Source of the DNA: Rubrobacter taiwanensis
GTDB taxonomy: Bacteria > Actinomycetota > Rubrobacteria > Rubrobacterales > Rubrobacteraceae
Reading direction: 5' to 3'
Length of the DNA: 46,013 bases
Assembly (NCBI RefSeq): GCF_004337705.1
Contig: NZ_SKBU01000028.1
Location: forward strand, 1 to 46,013
In this document: positions 34,044 to 41,714 of the stretch, piece after piece
Layout: every line of letters starts with the position of its first letter
Position numbering within the stretch: the stretch's first letter is position 1
Program-made: the position numbers and the translations under genes
The notes under the pieces: model-generated
Database searches by the model: none
The model's input: the letters and a program-made list of their open reading frames with translations, nothing else
Told to the model about the DNA's origin: nothing

Positions 34044-34525
34044 GAAGCCTCGCCCTCTGGACTCTGGCCGCAGCCGGCGCGTTCTTCATCACGGCCAGCG
34101 CCTTCCTGCTGCTGGCCACTGTGGGCAGCGAGCCGTCCGAGCTGCGGATCACTCCCTCCCCCGATCCGGAGTCCCCCAGCCCGGCGCTGGAACTCTCGAT
34201 TTCGGAAGAGCGCCTGGGGGAGCTCGAGGCGGAGGAGAACCAGCCGCTGGAGGTGACCGTTATAAACCGTAGCGGGGAGCCGCTCTCGGATGTGAATCTC
34301 TCGCTGCGCGTAAGCTCCGAGGACACTGCTACCACGGAGGCCCGGTACTACCGGGCCTCCGTAGAGCACCTCCCGCCCGGTGAGGAAGCCGAGGTGCGCT
34401 TTGAGTTGAACCTCTCCCCCTTCGGAACCCGGGGCACGCTGGACAACCCGCGCAAGATAATAGAGGTACAGGCCTCCACGCCCGCGGGGGCAACGGCCGT
34501 CGCAACGGCTATCCTGACTATCTAG
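34040..34525 (+). CDS. Secreted or membrane-anchored protein with a CARDB-like beta domain
   Basis: The 161-residue protein has one N-terminal hydrophobic helix (about 5-28). A Ser/Pro-rich linker and a beta-rich part follow, with PLEVTVINRSGEPLSDVNLSLRV (in two parts) and LPPGEEAEVRFELNLSPFG, the pattern of CARDB/NEW3-type immunoglobulin-like adhesion domains. It is coupled to the propeller lipoprotein by GTGA, so it probably works with it at the cell surface. No specific function can be given. It ends eight bases into a convergent gene. Confidence 0.65.
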   Translation: MRSLALWTLAAAGAFFITASAFLLLATVGSEPSELRITPSPDPESPSPALELSISEERLGELEAEENQPLEVTVINRSGEPLSDVNLSLRVSSEDTATTEARYYRASVEHLPPGEEAEVRFELNLSPFGTRGTLDNPRKIIEVQASTPAGATAVATAILTI

Positions 34526-35123
34526 CCGCGTGCGACCGGTGCTCTCCGGCGCGGAACGCCGGGCTCGGAGAGCCAGAGAGGGAGGGGAGCCTGACCCGGT
34601 CTAGCAGCCCACGCGCGAGCTCTCCCACCTCGACGGTGTTCTCCAGCTCGCACCGCATGAGGACGTAGATGCCGCGCCGCCGGACCACTTCCCAGCCGTT
34701 CGCTTTCAGAAATCCAGCATCCACGTGGTGAGGGAGCGAGACCGCCGTGGCCACCGCCTCCACCGGGCCTGCTCCGCGCGCCTTCAGCTCGCGCAGCGTC
34801 CGGACCAGGAGATGCTTGCGAATTCGGGCCTCACCCTCCAGGTCCGCCAGAAGGAGCGCCCCCTCGTCCATCGAGGGCAGCGGATAGCGCCTGCGGCGTG
34901 CGAAGTGCTCCGGCGGGCCGTATAGGGCGAAACCCACAACCTCGCTCCCCCGCCGGGCCGCAAGCCCGGGCGCGCCCCAGCTCTCCCGCACCGTCTCGAA
35001 CCAGAGCGCCGGAGCCGGGAAGCCATCGGTCCAGTGCTCAACGGCCCGCTCGAGTCCGGGGATCCCCTCCAGATCCTCCGGAGAGAGCTCCGAGAAGGCC
35101 GGGATGAAGGGCAGCGCTTTCAT
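34518..35123 (-). CDS. GNAT-like acetyltransferase family protein
   Basis: The 201-residue protein has an N-terminal helical part. A GNAT-like core follows with GSEVVGFALYGPPEHF, the acetyl-CoA-loop-like ARIRKHLLVRTLRELKARG and HHVDAGFLKANGWEVVRRRGIYVLM. The usual Q/RxxGxG/A loop is replaced, so cofactor binding is less certain than for the other GNATs here. ATG 35123 overlaps the Asp23 stop by four bases. Acceptor unknown. Confidence 0.7.
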   Translation of the reverse strand: MKALPFIPAFSELSPEDLEGIPGLERAVEHWTDGFPAPALWFETVRESWGAPGLAARRGSEVVGFALYGPPEHFARRRRYPLPSMDEGALLLADLEGEARIRKHLLVRTLRELKARGAGPVEAVATAVSLPHHVDAGFLKANGWEVVRRRGIYVLMRCELENTVEVGELARGLLDRVRLPSLSGSPSPAFRAGEHRSHAAR

Positions 35124-35494
35124 CGCTCCGGCAGGGCCAGATCCTCCACACGGACCACGACCTGTCCGACCCTCACTGCCGAACTGAGGGTCTGGCGGAC
35201 CCTCTCGCCCGCCTCCGTGGCGACCTCCGCCAGCCGCATTCCGTAGTAGAGCTGAAGGTGGAGATGCACCTCCACCTCGCCGGTCTCTTCGTCCACAACC
35301 AGCCTGATGCCCCGGCCGCTCCGGAAGCGGCCGGCCAGGCTTTCGGCGGGCTCCACGATCCTCGCGACGCCCTCGACCTCCAGCGCGGCCGACTCTGCGT
35401 ACGCCTCCAGGACTTCGACCGAGACGTCGGTAACCTCGCCCTCGACTCCCGTGTCCACGGGTACGCGATCCACCTCGCGGGATCTGGCGCTCAT
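35120..35494 (-). CDS. Asp23/Gls24-family envelope stress protein
   Basis: The 124-residue protein matches the Asp23 family. It starts with a short polar region, then VSVEVLEAYAESAALEVEGVARI, a GIRLVVDEETGEVEVHLHL sheet and the end block YGMRLAEVATEAGERVRQ then VVVRVEDLALP (segments split). In Gram-positives Asp23 proteins lie near the membrane and respond to alkaline or envelope stress. It is coupled by four-base overlaps to a YtxH protein upstream and a GNAT-like protein downstream. Confidence 0.88.
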   Translation of the reverse strand: MSARSREVDRVPVDTGVEGEVTDVSVEVLEAYAESAALEVEGVARIVEPAESLAGRFRSGRGIRLVVDEETGEVEVHLHLQLYYGMRLAEVATEAGERVRQTLSSAVRVGQVVVRVEDLALPER

Positions 35495-35880
35495 CGCTCT
35501 CCACCCTCGCCGGCGTCCCGGTCCATCTGCTCCCGCAGCCGGGCCCGCGTCTCCTCTATCTTGCGCAGCAACTCCTCGGAGCGCGCGGGGCGAGGGCGGG
35601 GTTCACGCTCCTCGGGAGCGGAGACTATGGGCGTCTCCTCCTCGCGGTAGGAGACCCGCTCCCCGACCTCCGAGACCTTCTCCTGCACGCGCTCGCCTAC
35701 ATCGTGGTAGACCTCCCGGCCCCGCTCGGCGGCGTCCTCGGCCTGGGCGACGAGGTCGCTGCGGAACTCGCGGCCGGAACGGGGCGCGAGCAGCAGCCCG
35801 GCGGCCAGCCCCACGGCCCCGCCGAACAGGAAGGCCGCAAGTCTCTGCCTGAAGCCGGCCCCTCTCTCTTCTCCGTTCAT
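35491..35880 (-). CDS. YtxH-domain general-stress membrane protein
   Basis: The 129-residue protein begins with the YtxH motif FLFGGAVGLAAGLLLAPRSG (one membrane helix, about 17-36). A long charged helical region rich in Glu/Arg follows (coiled coil about 40-75 and 100-125). YtxH-like proteins are stress-induced in Bacillus and recall LEA-like proteins; the biochemical role is not known. It is first of the YtxH-Asp23-GNAT unit, which suggests an envelope or desiccation stress set. Confidence 0.85.
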   Translation of the reverse strand: MNGEERGAGFRQRLAAFLFGGAVGLAAGLLLAPRSGREFRSDLVAQAEDAAERGREVYHDVGERVQEKVSEVGERVSYREEETPIVSAPEEREPRPRPARSEELLRKIEETRARLREQMDRDAGEGGER

Positions 35881-35921
35881 GCTCCTTATTCTACAGCTTC
35901 TGGCCGCTCGGGGAGCGGGGC

Positions 35922-36833
35922 CTACCGCTCTAGCACCTGCTCCGCTATACCGGAGACACGTCCCAGCACTATCTCCACCACCGCGTCGGAGGCGGCCTCG
36001 AGGGAGACGTTCTCGACCCGCCTCACCCCTGCCCGGCGGGCGCTCTCCAGTATGTAGTCGTGGATCCGGCGGATCTCGCGGAAGTGCGCCAGATACTCCT
36101 CCGCCGGACGGCGCATTGCCGTGCCTAGGGCTCGCAGGTGGAACCGGTCGCGGTGCACCCCCTCGTCCGAGAGGTAGACGACCAACGAGCAGACGTTTGG
36201 ATGATCCCGGTACCGGCTCAGGATCATCTCCGGCACCAGATGCACCCCCTCAACCACGAGGTTCACGCCCTCCTTCAGGCTCCGGTCCACCAGCGCCTCC
36301 ACACCGACCAGCACCTGAGATGCCTGCGCCCGGAAGCCGAAGAGGACCGAGTCCTCCGGATCCATCGGAACGCGCACGTCCTCGGGGCGGACGTTATACG
36401 AGCTGCGATGCAGGGTGCTCAGCAGATCCGGACTGATGGCGCGGCGCAGGATCTCGCGCACCGAGTCCGTCCCGATCACGCTCTGAATGTTCAGCCGCCG
36501 GGCGAGATCGGCCGCGAGCGTGCTCGTCCCCACGCCGGTCGCGCCCCCGATCAAGACGACCACCGGCTCTGTGGACTCGCGCAGGATGCGCCACTTCTCC
36601 ATGCGGGAGACCACGAGCGCGTCGGTGTTCTGGAGCTTGGCCCGGACGCGGGCCAGGACCTCTCCCTCCTCGACCCGGCACCGCTCCTCGGCCAGCAGCT
36701 CCGAGCGCACCTCGCTCGCTATCCGGTAGGCGACCTCCGCCCGGGCCCCCGCCTGCGTGAGGGTCTGCGCCAGAAGCCCCCGGGAGAACGGAGCCTCCCG
36801 GCCCTCCCGAATGACCATGATCTCCCGCTCCAC
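35922..36833 (-). CDS. 2-phosphoglycerate kinase
   Basis: The 303-residue protein has an N-terminal ATP-cone-like domain (about 5-95, VIREGREAPFSRGLLAQTL). A P-loop kinase domain follows with GGATGVGTSTLAADLARRL, GTDSVREILRR and VVEGVHLVPEMI, the pattern of archaeal 2-phosphoglycerate kinase. That enzyme makes 2,3-bisphosphoglycerate, the precursor of the thermoprotectant cyclic 2,3-diphosphoglycerate in methanogens. No cyclic-DPG synthetase is nearby, so the product's fate is open. GTG 36833 or ATG 36818 may be the start. It lies between DUF4126 and the stress genes, probably in one transcript. Confidence 0.85.
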   Translation of the reverse strand: MEREIMVIREGREAPFSRGLLAQTLTQAGARAEVAYRIASEVRSELLAEERCRVEEGEVLARVRAKLQNTDALVVSRMEKWRILRESTEPVVVLIGGATGVGTSTLAADLARRLNIQSVIGTDSVREILRRAISPDLLSTLHRSSYNVRPEDVRVPMDPEDSVLFGFRAQASQVLVGVEALVDRSLKEGVNLVVEGVHLVPEMILSRYRDHPNVCSLVVYLSDEGVHRDRFHLRALGTAMRRPAEEYLAHFREIRRIHDYILESARRAGVRRVENVSLEAASDAVVEIVLGRVSGIAEQVLER

Positions 36834-36878
36834 AGCGCCTCCGACAGCCGCCTGAAAGACGCGGCGAAGAAGCCGTAG

Positions 36879-37457
36879 TCAGTCTCCGAGGATCCGCAAC
36901 CCCTGAAACTTCCTCCGCCGCCGCCGCTTGATCCTGTAGAAGAAGAACAGCAGGAACCCTACCAGCACGAGCGAGACCAGCGGGACGAAGACGGCTATCA
37001 CCGCTCCCACCAGTGCCACCACGTCCTCAAAGGCGCTCAGAAACGTTCCCGAGACCCCGGCCGCCGTCGCATCGTTCGCCGGCCGGAGGAAGGCCTTGAG
37101 TCCGGAGACCGCGCCCGCGAGGAGGCCGCCTGCGGCCAGCTCCGACGCGTACTCGACCCCGAGCCCCGCACCCAGCGCCGCCGCGAAGAGGACCGCGCCC
37201 GCAGCCATCCTCAGCGGGGTCTGCGCCACGTTCACGGCAGTCTCCAGAGCCGGGACCTTGTCCAGGACACTCTCCAGCACCGCCAGAACGGCGAGAGCTG
37301 CCATCACGGCCCATCCCTCCAGCAGGTCGAACGGGGCAGGCAGCTCGAAGAAGCCCAGCCGGGCGAAGAGTCCGATCAGAAGCAGCGGCAGATACGCGCG
37401 GATTCCCGCCACGGCGGCGAGTCCGGTCGCAATCCCCGCTGCAAACAGCGCCTCCAC
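36879..37457 (-). CDS. DUF4126 membrane protein
   Basis: The 192-residue protein has about five hydrophobic helices and ends in a basic KRRRRRKFQGLR tail. The blocks GIATGLAAVAGIRAYLPLLL, LDKVPALETAVNVAQTPLRM (with the DK-P pattern) and GGLLAGAVSGLKAFLRP are typical of DUF4126. Function unknown. GTG 37457 is preferred to GTG 37481 because a TAGAAT box at 37470-37465 lies inside the longer frame and would give a leaderless message starting at this GTG. Confidence 0.82.
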   Translation of the reverse strand: MEALFAAGIATGLAAVAGIRAYLPLLLIGLFARLGFFELPAPFDLLEGWAVMAALAVLAVLESVLDKVPALETAVNVAQTPLRMAAGAVLFAAALGAGLGVEYASELAAGGLLAGAVSGLKAFLRPANDATAAGVSGTFLSAFEDVVALVGAVIAVFVPLVSLVLVGFLLFFFYRIKRRRRRKFQGLRILGD

Positions 37458-37550
37458 GCCGGATATTCTACCCCAAAACACCCCAAAGCTGGTCCGCCTC
37501 GGCTATACTCTATCGCCGAACGTGGAGCTATTGATATCAGAGGAGTTCGC

Positions 37551-38933
37551 ATGTCCCAGACCGTGGATATGGAGAAGATCGTCGCGTTCTGCAAGCGGCG
37601 CGGGTTCGTCTACCAAAGCTCGGAGATCTACGGCGGCATCCGCTCCTCCTACGACTACGGCCCGCTCGGGGTCGAGATGAAGCGCAACATCAAGGAGGAG
37701 TGGTGGCGCAGCATGGTCTACATGCGCGACGACATCGTGGGGCTGGACTCCGCCATCATCATGCACCCGAAGGTCTGGGAGGCCTCCGGACACGTAGCGG
37801 GCTTTAACGACATGCTCGTGGAGAGCCGCACCTCGGGCCGCCGCTACCGGGCCGACCACCTCATCGAGGAGGCCACGGGCCTGGATGTAGAGGGGCTCTC
37901 CGCCGAGGAGCTGACGAGGATTATTCAGGAAGACGAACGGATAAAGGACCCCGTGGACGGCGGCCGGGACTTCGCTCCGGTGCGCCCGTTCAACCTGATG
38001 TTCGAGACCTACACCGGCCCCGTCAAGAGCCCGGAGAACATCGCGTACCTGAGGCCCGAGACGGCGCAGGGCATCTTCGTGAACTTCAAGAACGTGCTGC
38101 AGACGAGCCGGGTCAAGGTACCGTTCGGAATCGCCCAGATCGGCAAGAGCTTCCGGAACGAGATCACGCCCGGCAACTTCATCTTCCGCACCCGGGAGTT
38201 CGAGCAGATGGAGATGGAGTTCTTCGTGGAGCCCGGCACCGACGAGGAGTGGCACGAGTACTGGATCGAGGAGCGCTTCAACTGGTACCTGAAGCTCGGC
38301 CTGAATCCCGACAACCTGCGCAAGCGCGAGCAGACGGATGAGGAGCGCGCCCACTACGCAACCCGCGGCGTGGATATAGAGTACAACTTCCCGTTCGCCG
38401 GGTGGTCGGAGCTGGAGGGCATCGCCAACCGCACCGACTACGACCTGAGGAAGCACCAGGAGCACTCGGGCGCGAACCTGACCTACACCGATCAGGCCAC
38501 CGGCAAGAGCTACATCCCCTACGTTGTGGAGCCCGCGGTCGGACCCGACCGGGTGATGCTGGCCTTTCTGGTCGACGCCTACCGCGAGGAGGAGGTGCGG
38601 GGCGAGCGGCGGGTGGTCCTGAAGCTTCATCCCCGCATAGCCCCGGTGAAAGCCGCCATCTTCCCGCTCACCAAGAAGGAGCCGGTCGCGAAGGTGGCCC
38701 GTCAGCTCTACGACGACCTGAAGGGCGAGCACCGCCTCTTCTACGACGACTCGGGCTCCATCGGCCGCCGCTACCGCCGCCAGGACGAAGCCGGAACCCC
38801 GTTCTGCGTGACGGTGGACTTCGACACGCTGGAAGACCGGCAGGTCACCATCCGCGACCGGGACACGATGGAGCAGGAGCGCGTCCCGATAGAGGCCGTG
38901 CGGGAGCGGCTGAAGAGCCTCATCTCCGGCTAA
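37551..38933 (+). CDS. glyS: Glycine--tRNA ligase (class II, alpha2 dimer type)
   Basis: The 460-residue enzyme charges tRNA-Gly. It is the single-chain type found in archaea, eukaryotes and many Gram-positives rather than the two-subunit type. Class II motif 1 region YGGIRSSYDYGPLGVEMKRN, the RPETAQGIFVNFKNVLQ block, motif 2 GKSFRNEITPGNFIFRTREF and the C-terminal anticodon-binding domain with ARQLYDDLK and GSIGRRYRRQDEAGTP are all present. ATG 37551 has a GAGGAG site. A TATACT at 37504-37509 may be its -10. No T-box leader fits in the short gap. Confidence 0.97.
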   Translation: MSQTVDMEKIVAFCKRRGFVYQSSEIYGGIRSSYDYGPLGVEMKRNIKEEWWRSMVYMRDDIVGLDSAIIMHPKVWEASGHVAGFNDMLVESRTSGRRYRADHLIEEATGLDVEGLSAEELTRIIQEDERIKDPVDGGRDFAPVRPFNLMFETYTGPVKSPENIAYLRPETAQGIFVNFKNVLQTSRVKVPFGIAQIGKSFRNEITPGNFIFRTREFEQMEMEFFVEPGTDEEWHEYWIEERFNWYLKLGLNPDNLRKREQTDEERAHYATRGVDIEYNFPFAGWSELEGIANRTDYDLRKHQEHSGANLTYTDQATGKSYIPYVVEPAVGPDRVMLAFLVDAYREEEVRGERRVVLKLHPRIAPVKAAIFPLTKKEPVAKVARQLYDDLKGEHRLFYDDSGSIGRRYRRQDEAGTPFCVTVDFDTLEDRQVTIRDRDTMEQERVPIEAVRERLKSLISG

Positions 38934-39820
38934 CCGGCGGCGTGGGCGGCGTCTATCCAGGGCCGGACTACATCCCGGTTATCTCCTAGCCAGGAGCGTG
39001 CTCCTTCCTCCGGGTCGCCCGCCTTCCGGATCGCCAGCTCCAGCTGGTTGACCTGATCCTCGGTGAGCCGCATGTTAGAGATCAGGGCGTAGGCGACCGG
39101 ATCGTCCTCGGCCAATCCGGCCCGCACGATGGAAGAGAGCTTCGAAGGTTCGTCGAAGTGTCCCTGGGCGTCCAGCGGGTCCTCCAGATAGTGGAAGTCG
39201 TACTCGAGGTTCATCCAGTGCGGGCTCCACGCCAGGAACACGAACGGCCGCTGCGCCCGGTACGCTTTCTCCAGCTCGGCCAGCATCGCCGGCGTCGAGG
39301 ACTCCACCAGCCTGAGCTCCAGACCGTAAGCCGGGATCACCTCCTCTGAGATCTGGGTGTGAAAGACAGCTCCCGGCTCGATGCCGTGAATCCGGGTGGC
39401 GCCGGAGTCGTTGAGGTCGGCGATGCTCCTCACGTCCTCCATGTAGTCCGGGACGGCGATCCCGTACCGGGTCTTCCCTATGTACCAGGGGGGCAGCTGC
39501 TCCACCCGGTCTCCCGCCCGCTTGAGGAGATCGGCATGATTGGGCATCCACACATCCAGGAAGGCGTCCACCTCTCCCTCCGCCACACCCTCGAAGACCA
39601 GGCTAAGGTCGGCGAGCTGCAGCTCCACCCTCTCGTAGCCGAACTCGTCCTCCAGGATAACCTTTACCAGATTGGAGTTGGCCACGTTCTCGTCCCAGGT
39701 GATGTACCCGATCCTGAGCGTCTTCCCCTCCCCGGCGTTCGAATCCGCTAACATCCCGCATCCCGCAAGCAGAACACCGGTCATCAGAGCGGAGGCCAGT
39801 ACGAACAGGCGACGGAGCAA
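38930..39820 (-). CDS. Glycine betaine/proline-type ABC transporter substrate-binding lipoprotein (second OpuAC)
   Basis: The 296-residue protein has a lipoprotein signal (LLAGC, Cys about 21) and an OpuAC domain: YITWDENVANSNLVKVILED, DAFLDVWMPNHADL, ESSTPAMLAELEKAY and the aromatic segment LAWSPHWMNLEYDFHYLEDP. These proteins hold betaine-like compounds in a cage of aromatic residues. It is a close relative of the OpuAC at 40770-41675 but stands alone, without its own permease or ATPase. Its promoter region (TATAAT at 39867-39862) is shared with a divergent sulfotransferase. The TTG 39820 start follows AAGGGA. It may give the OpuA system a second specificity. Confidence 0.92.
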   Translation of the reverse strand: MLRRLFVLASALMTGVLLAGCGMLADSNAGEGKTLRIGYITWDENVANSNLVKVILEDEFGYERVELQLADLSLVFEGVAEGEVDAFLDVWMPNHADLLKRAGDRVEQLPPWYIGKTRYGIAVPDYMEDVRSIADLNDSGATRIHGIEPGAVFHTQISEEVIPAYGLELRLVESSTPAMLAELEKAYRAQRPFVFLAWSPHWMNLEYDFHYLEDPLDAQGHFDEPSKLSSIVRAGLAEDDPVAYALISNMRLTEDQVNQLELAIRKAGDPEEGARSWLGDNRDVVRPWIDAAHAAG

Positions 39821-39861
39821 AGAGATCCCTTACCCTCGGTCGGTCGACGATCCCAGAACAA

Positions 39862-39867
39862 ATTATA
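39862..39867 (-). promoter_or_regulatory. -10 box of the solo OpuAC gene
   Basis: TATAAT on the minus strand, 42 bases upstream of the TTG start; the -35 is weak. The box lies in the 158-base divergent region shared with the sulfotransferase. Confidence 0.5.
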
Positions 39868-39978
39868 CTCGATTCTGACACAGAGCTTACTATCTGCTCC
39901 GGATAATCTGCTTCCCTGCTGTTAAAATCCCTCTCCGATCCCTGGACCCATATCGAGCCGCAGAGGAGGGATTCTCAA

Positions 39979-40707
39979 TTGCAGACCAGCAGACCCATCG
40001 CTCTGTGGGCGGTTCCCCGTTCCGTCTCGACCGCCTTCGAGCGCGTCTTCGTGGAGCGGGGCGACTTCAAGGTTTTTCACGAGCCGTTCTCCGCCTCCTA
40101 CTACTACAGCGCGGAGCGCCAGAGCGACCGCTACCCGGACCACCCTCCCAAGGAGGAGTACGACGCCGAGCGCGTGCTGGAGCGCCTCATGCGGCCCGCC
40201 GACAGGCCGGTCTTCTTCAAGGACATGGCCTACCACGCCAAGGCACTCCTGAGCCCGGAGTTCGCGGCCCGGTTCACAAACACCTTCATAATCCGGGAGC
40301 CGAAGTACATGCTCGTCTCGCTCAACGAGATGTGGCCGGACTTCACCCTGGAGGAGACCGGATATGAGCATCAGCACCGGCTCTTCCGGTACGCTACCGA
40401 GGACTGCGGTCAGCCGCCGGTGGTCGTGGACGCCGGGGATCTGGGAGCAGACCCCGAGGGGATCGTGGCCGCCTACTGCCAGAAGATCGGGGTCCCCTTC
40501 AAGCCCGAAGCCCTCTCTTGGGAGGCTCGCGAGGTGCCCGAGTGGGAGATGTGGGACGAGTGGCACGAGCGGGCCCAGAAGAGCACCGGGATCCGGCAGA
40601 CCGAACCGGAGGAGGAGGTGGAGCTCCCGGCGGAGCTGCGGGAGGCCTACGAGCACTGCCGTCCCTACTACGAGGCGATGTACGAGAGGCGCCTGACGGC
40701 CGGATAA
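39979..40707 (+). CDS. Sulfotransferase-family protein
   Basis: The 242-residue protein has the PAPS 5-phosphosulfate loop near the N terminus (LWAVPRSVSTAFERVF, residues about 8-23) and a matching 3-phosphate segment TFIIREPKYMLVSLNEM (Arg and Ser, about 100-116). The family moves sulfate from PAPS to a hydroxyl or amine. Start TTG 39979 has an excellent AGAGGAGGG site eight bases upstream. It is divergent from one betaine-binding protein and convergent with another, so a quaternary-ammonium alcohol such as choline is an attractive acceptor, but that is inference. The many acidic and aromatic residues (YYYSAE, WEMWDEW) would suit a cationic substrate. Confidence 0.8.
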   Translation: MQTSRPIALWAVPRSVSTAFERVFVERGDFKVFHEPFSASYYYSAERQSDRYPDHPPKEEYDAERVLERLMRPADRPVFFKDMAYHAKALLSPEFAARFTNTFIIREPKYMLVSLNEMWPDFTLEETGYEHQHRLFRYATEDCGQPPVVVDAGDLGADPEGIVAAYCQKIGVPFKPEALSWEAREVPEWEMWDEWHERAQKSTGIRQTEPEEEVELPAELREAYEHCRPYYEAMYERRLTAG

Positions 40708-40719
40708 GCGAGGAAAATG

Positions 40720-40750
40720 GCGCGGCCCCGCAAACCTTGCGGGGCCGCGC
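40720..40750. terminator. Bidirectional terminator between the sulfotransferase and opuA genes
   Basis: GCGCGGCCCCGCAA (40720-40733) pairs perfectly with TTGCGGGGCCGCGC (40737-40750) around a 3-base loop. Leftward it is followed by CATTTTCC, a short T-run, ending the opuA transcript; rightward by TGTCTCTT. Confidence 0.88.
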
Positions 40751-40769
40751 TGTCTCTTGAAGAGTGCTT

Positions 40770-41675
40770 CTAGGCCGCCGCCTCCTCCTGAGCCTCTCTT
40801 GCGGCCTCGATCCAGGGCTCCACGACGTCCCGGTTATCTTCCAGCCACACCCGGGCGCCCTCCGCCGGATCGTCGGGGTTGACCTCTTGTATGACCGCCT
40901 GGAGATCGTTCATCTCCTCTTCGTTCATGGAGATGGCCTCCAGGAACGCGTACGCTACAGGGTCGTCTTCCTGCAGGTCGGCCCGCACGATGGTTGAGAG
41001 CTGCGAGGGATTGCTGAAAGGCTCCTGAGCACCCAGGGGATCCTCCAGGTAGTGGAAGTCGTATTCGGCGTTCATCCAGTGCGGCGACCACGCGAGGAAG
41101 ATGATCGGCTCCTGGTTGCGGTACGCCCGCTCCAGCTCGGCCAGCATCGCCGGCGTCGAGGACTCCACCAGCTCTATCTCATCCTCCAGCCCGTACGCCG
41201 GCAGGACCTCCTCCCTTATGTGCGGGTGGAAGGCGGCCCCGGGCTCGATGCCCGTGATCTGGTCCGTCCCGGCCTGGTCCAGATCCTCCAGACTCCGGAT
41301 ATCCTCCATGTAGTCCGGGACCGCTATGCCGTACCGGGTCTCGCTCTCGTACCAGGGGTCCAGCATCTCGACGTTATCTCCGACCTGGGCCATGTAGTTC
41401 TCGTGATTCGGCATCCAGACGTCTTGGAAGGCGTCGAGGTCGCCGTTGGCCACGCCCTGAAAGAGCGGCCCGACGTCCAGCGTCTGAAGCTCGACGCTGT
41501 AGCCGAACTCGTCCTCTAGCGCAACCTTGGTCAGGTTGGAGAGAGCTATGTTCTCGTCCCAGCCGATATTGCCCAGCGTCAGCGTGCCGCCGCCCGGAGC
41601 GGCGCCGCAACCTGCGGCCAGAGCGCCGACCAGAAGAGCGGTTACCAGCGTTGCAAAAAGCTTCTTCGGTCTCAT
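40770..41675 (-). CDS. opuAC: Glycine betaine ABC transporter substrate-binding lipoprotein OpuAC
   Basis: The 301-residue protein has a lipoprotein signal with AAGC lipobox (Cys about 23). It has the OpuAC domain segments IGWDENIALSNLTKVALED, DAFQDVWMPNHENY, ESSTPAMLAELERAY and AWSPHWMNAEYDFHYLEDP. It captures betaine or proline betaine outside the membrane and hands it to the permease encoded just upstream. It is the last gene of the leftward ATPase-permease-binding protein operon. The order and content match OpuA-type osmoprotectant uptake systems, although exact ligand is not proven. Confidence 0.94.
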   Translation of the reverse strand: MRPKKLFATLVTALLVGALAAGCGAAPGGGTLTLGNIGWDENIALSNLTKVALEDEFGYSVELQTLDVGPLFQGVANGDLDAFQDVWMPNHENYMAQVGDNVEMLDPWYESETRYGIAVPDYMEDIRSLEDLDQAGTDQITGIEPGAAFHPHIREEVLPAYGLEDEIELVESSTPAMLAELERAYRNQEPIIFLAWSPHWMNAEYDFHYLEDPLGAQEPFSNPSQLSTIVRADLQEDDPVAYAFLEAISMNEEEMNDLQAVIQEVNPDDPAEGARVWLEDNRDVVEPWIEAAREAQEEAAA

Positions 41676-41714
41676 ATCACCTCATCTCTTCTCTTCAAAC
41701 TGCAGGGTCACGCC

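Noticed and set aside
37482-37550. T-box leader before glyS
   Set aside because: The gap is under 70 bases and lacks a terminator/antiterminator pair or T-box sequence.
37503-38732. 409-codon minus-strand frame opposite glyS
   Set aside because: Antisense shadow of glyS.
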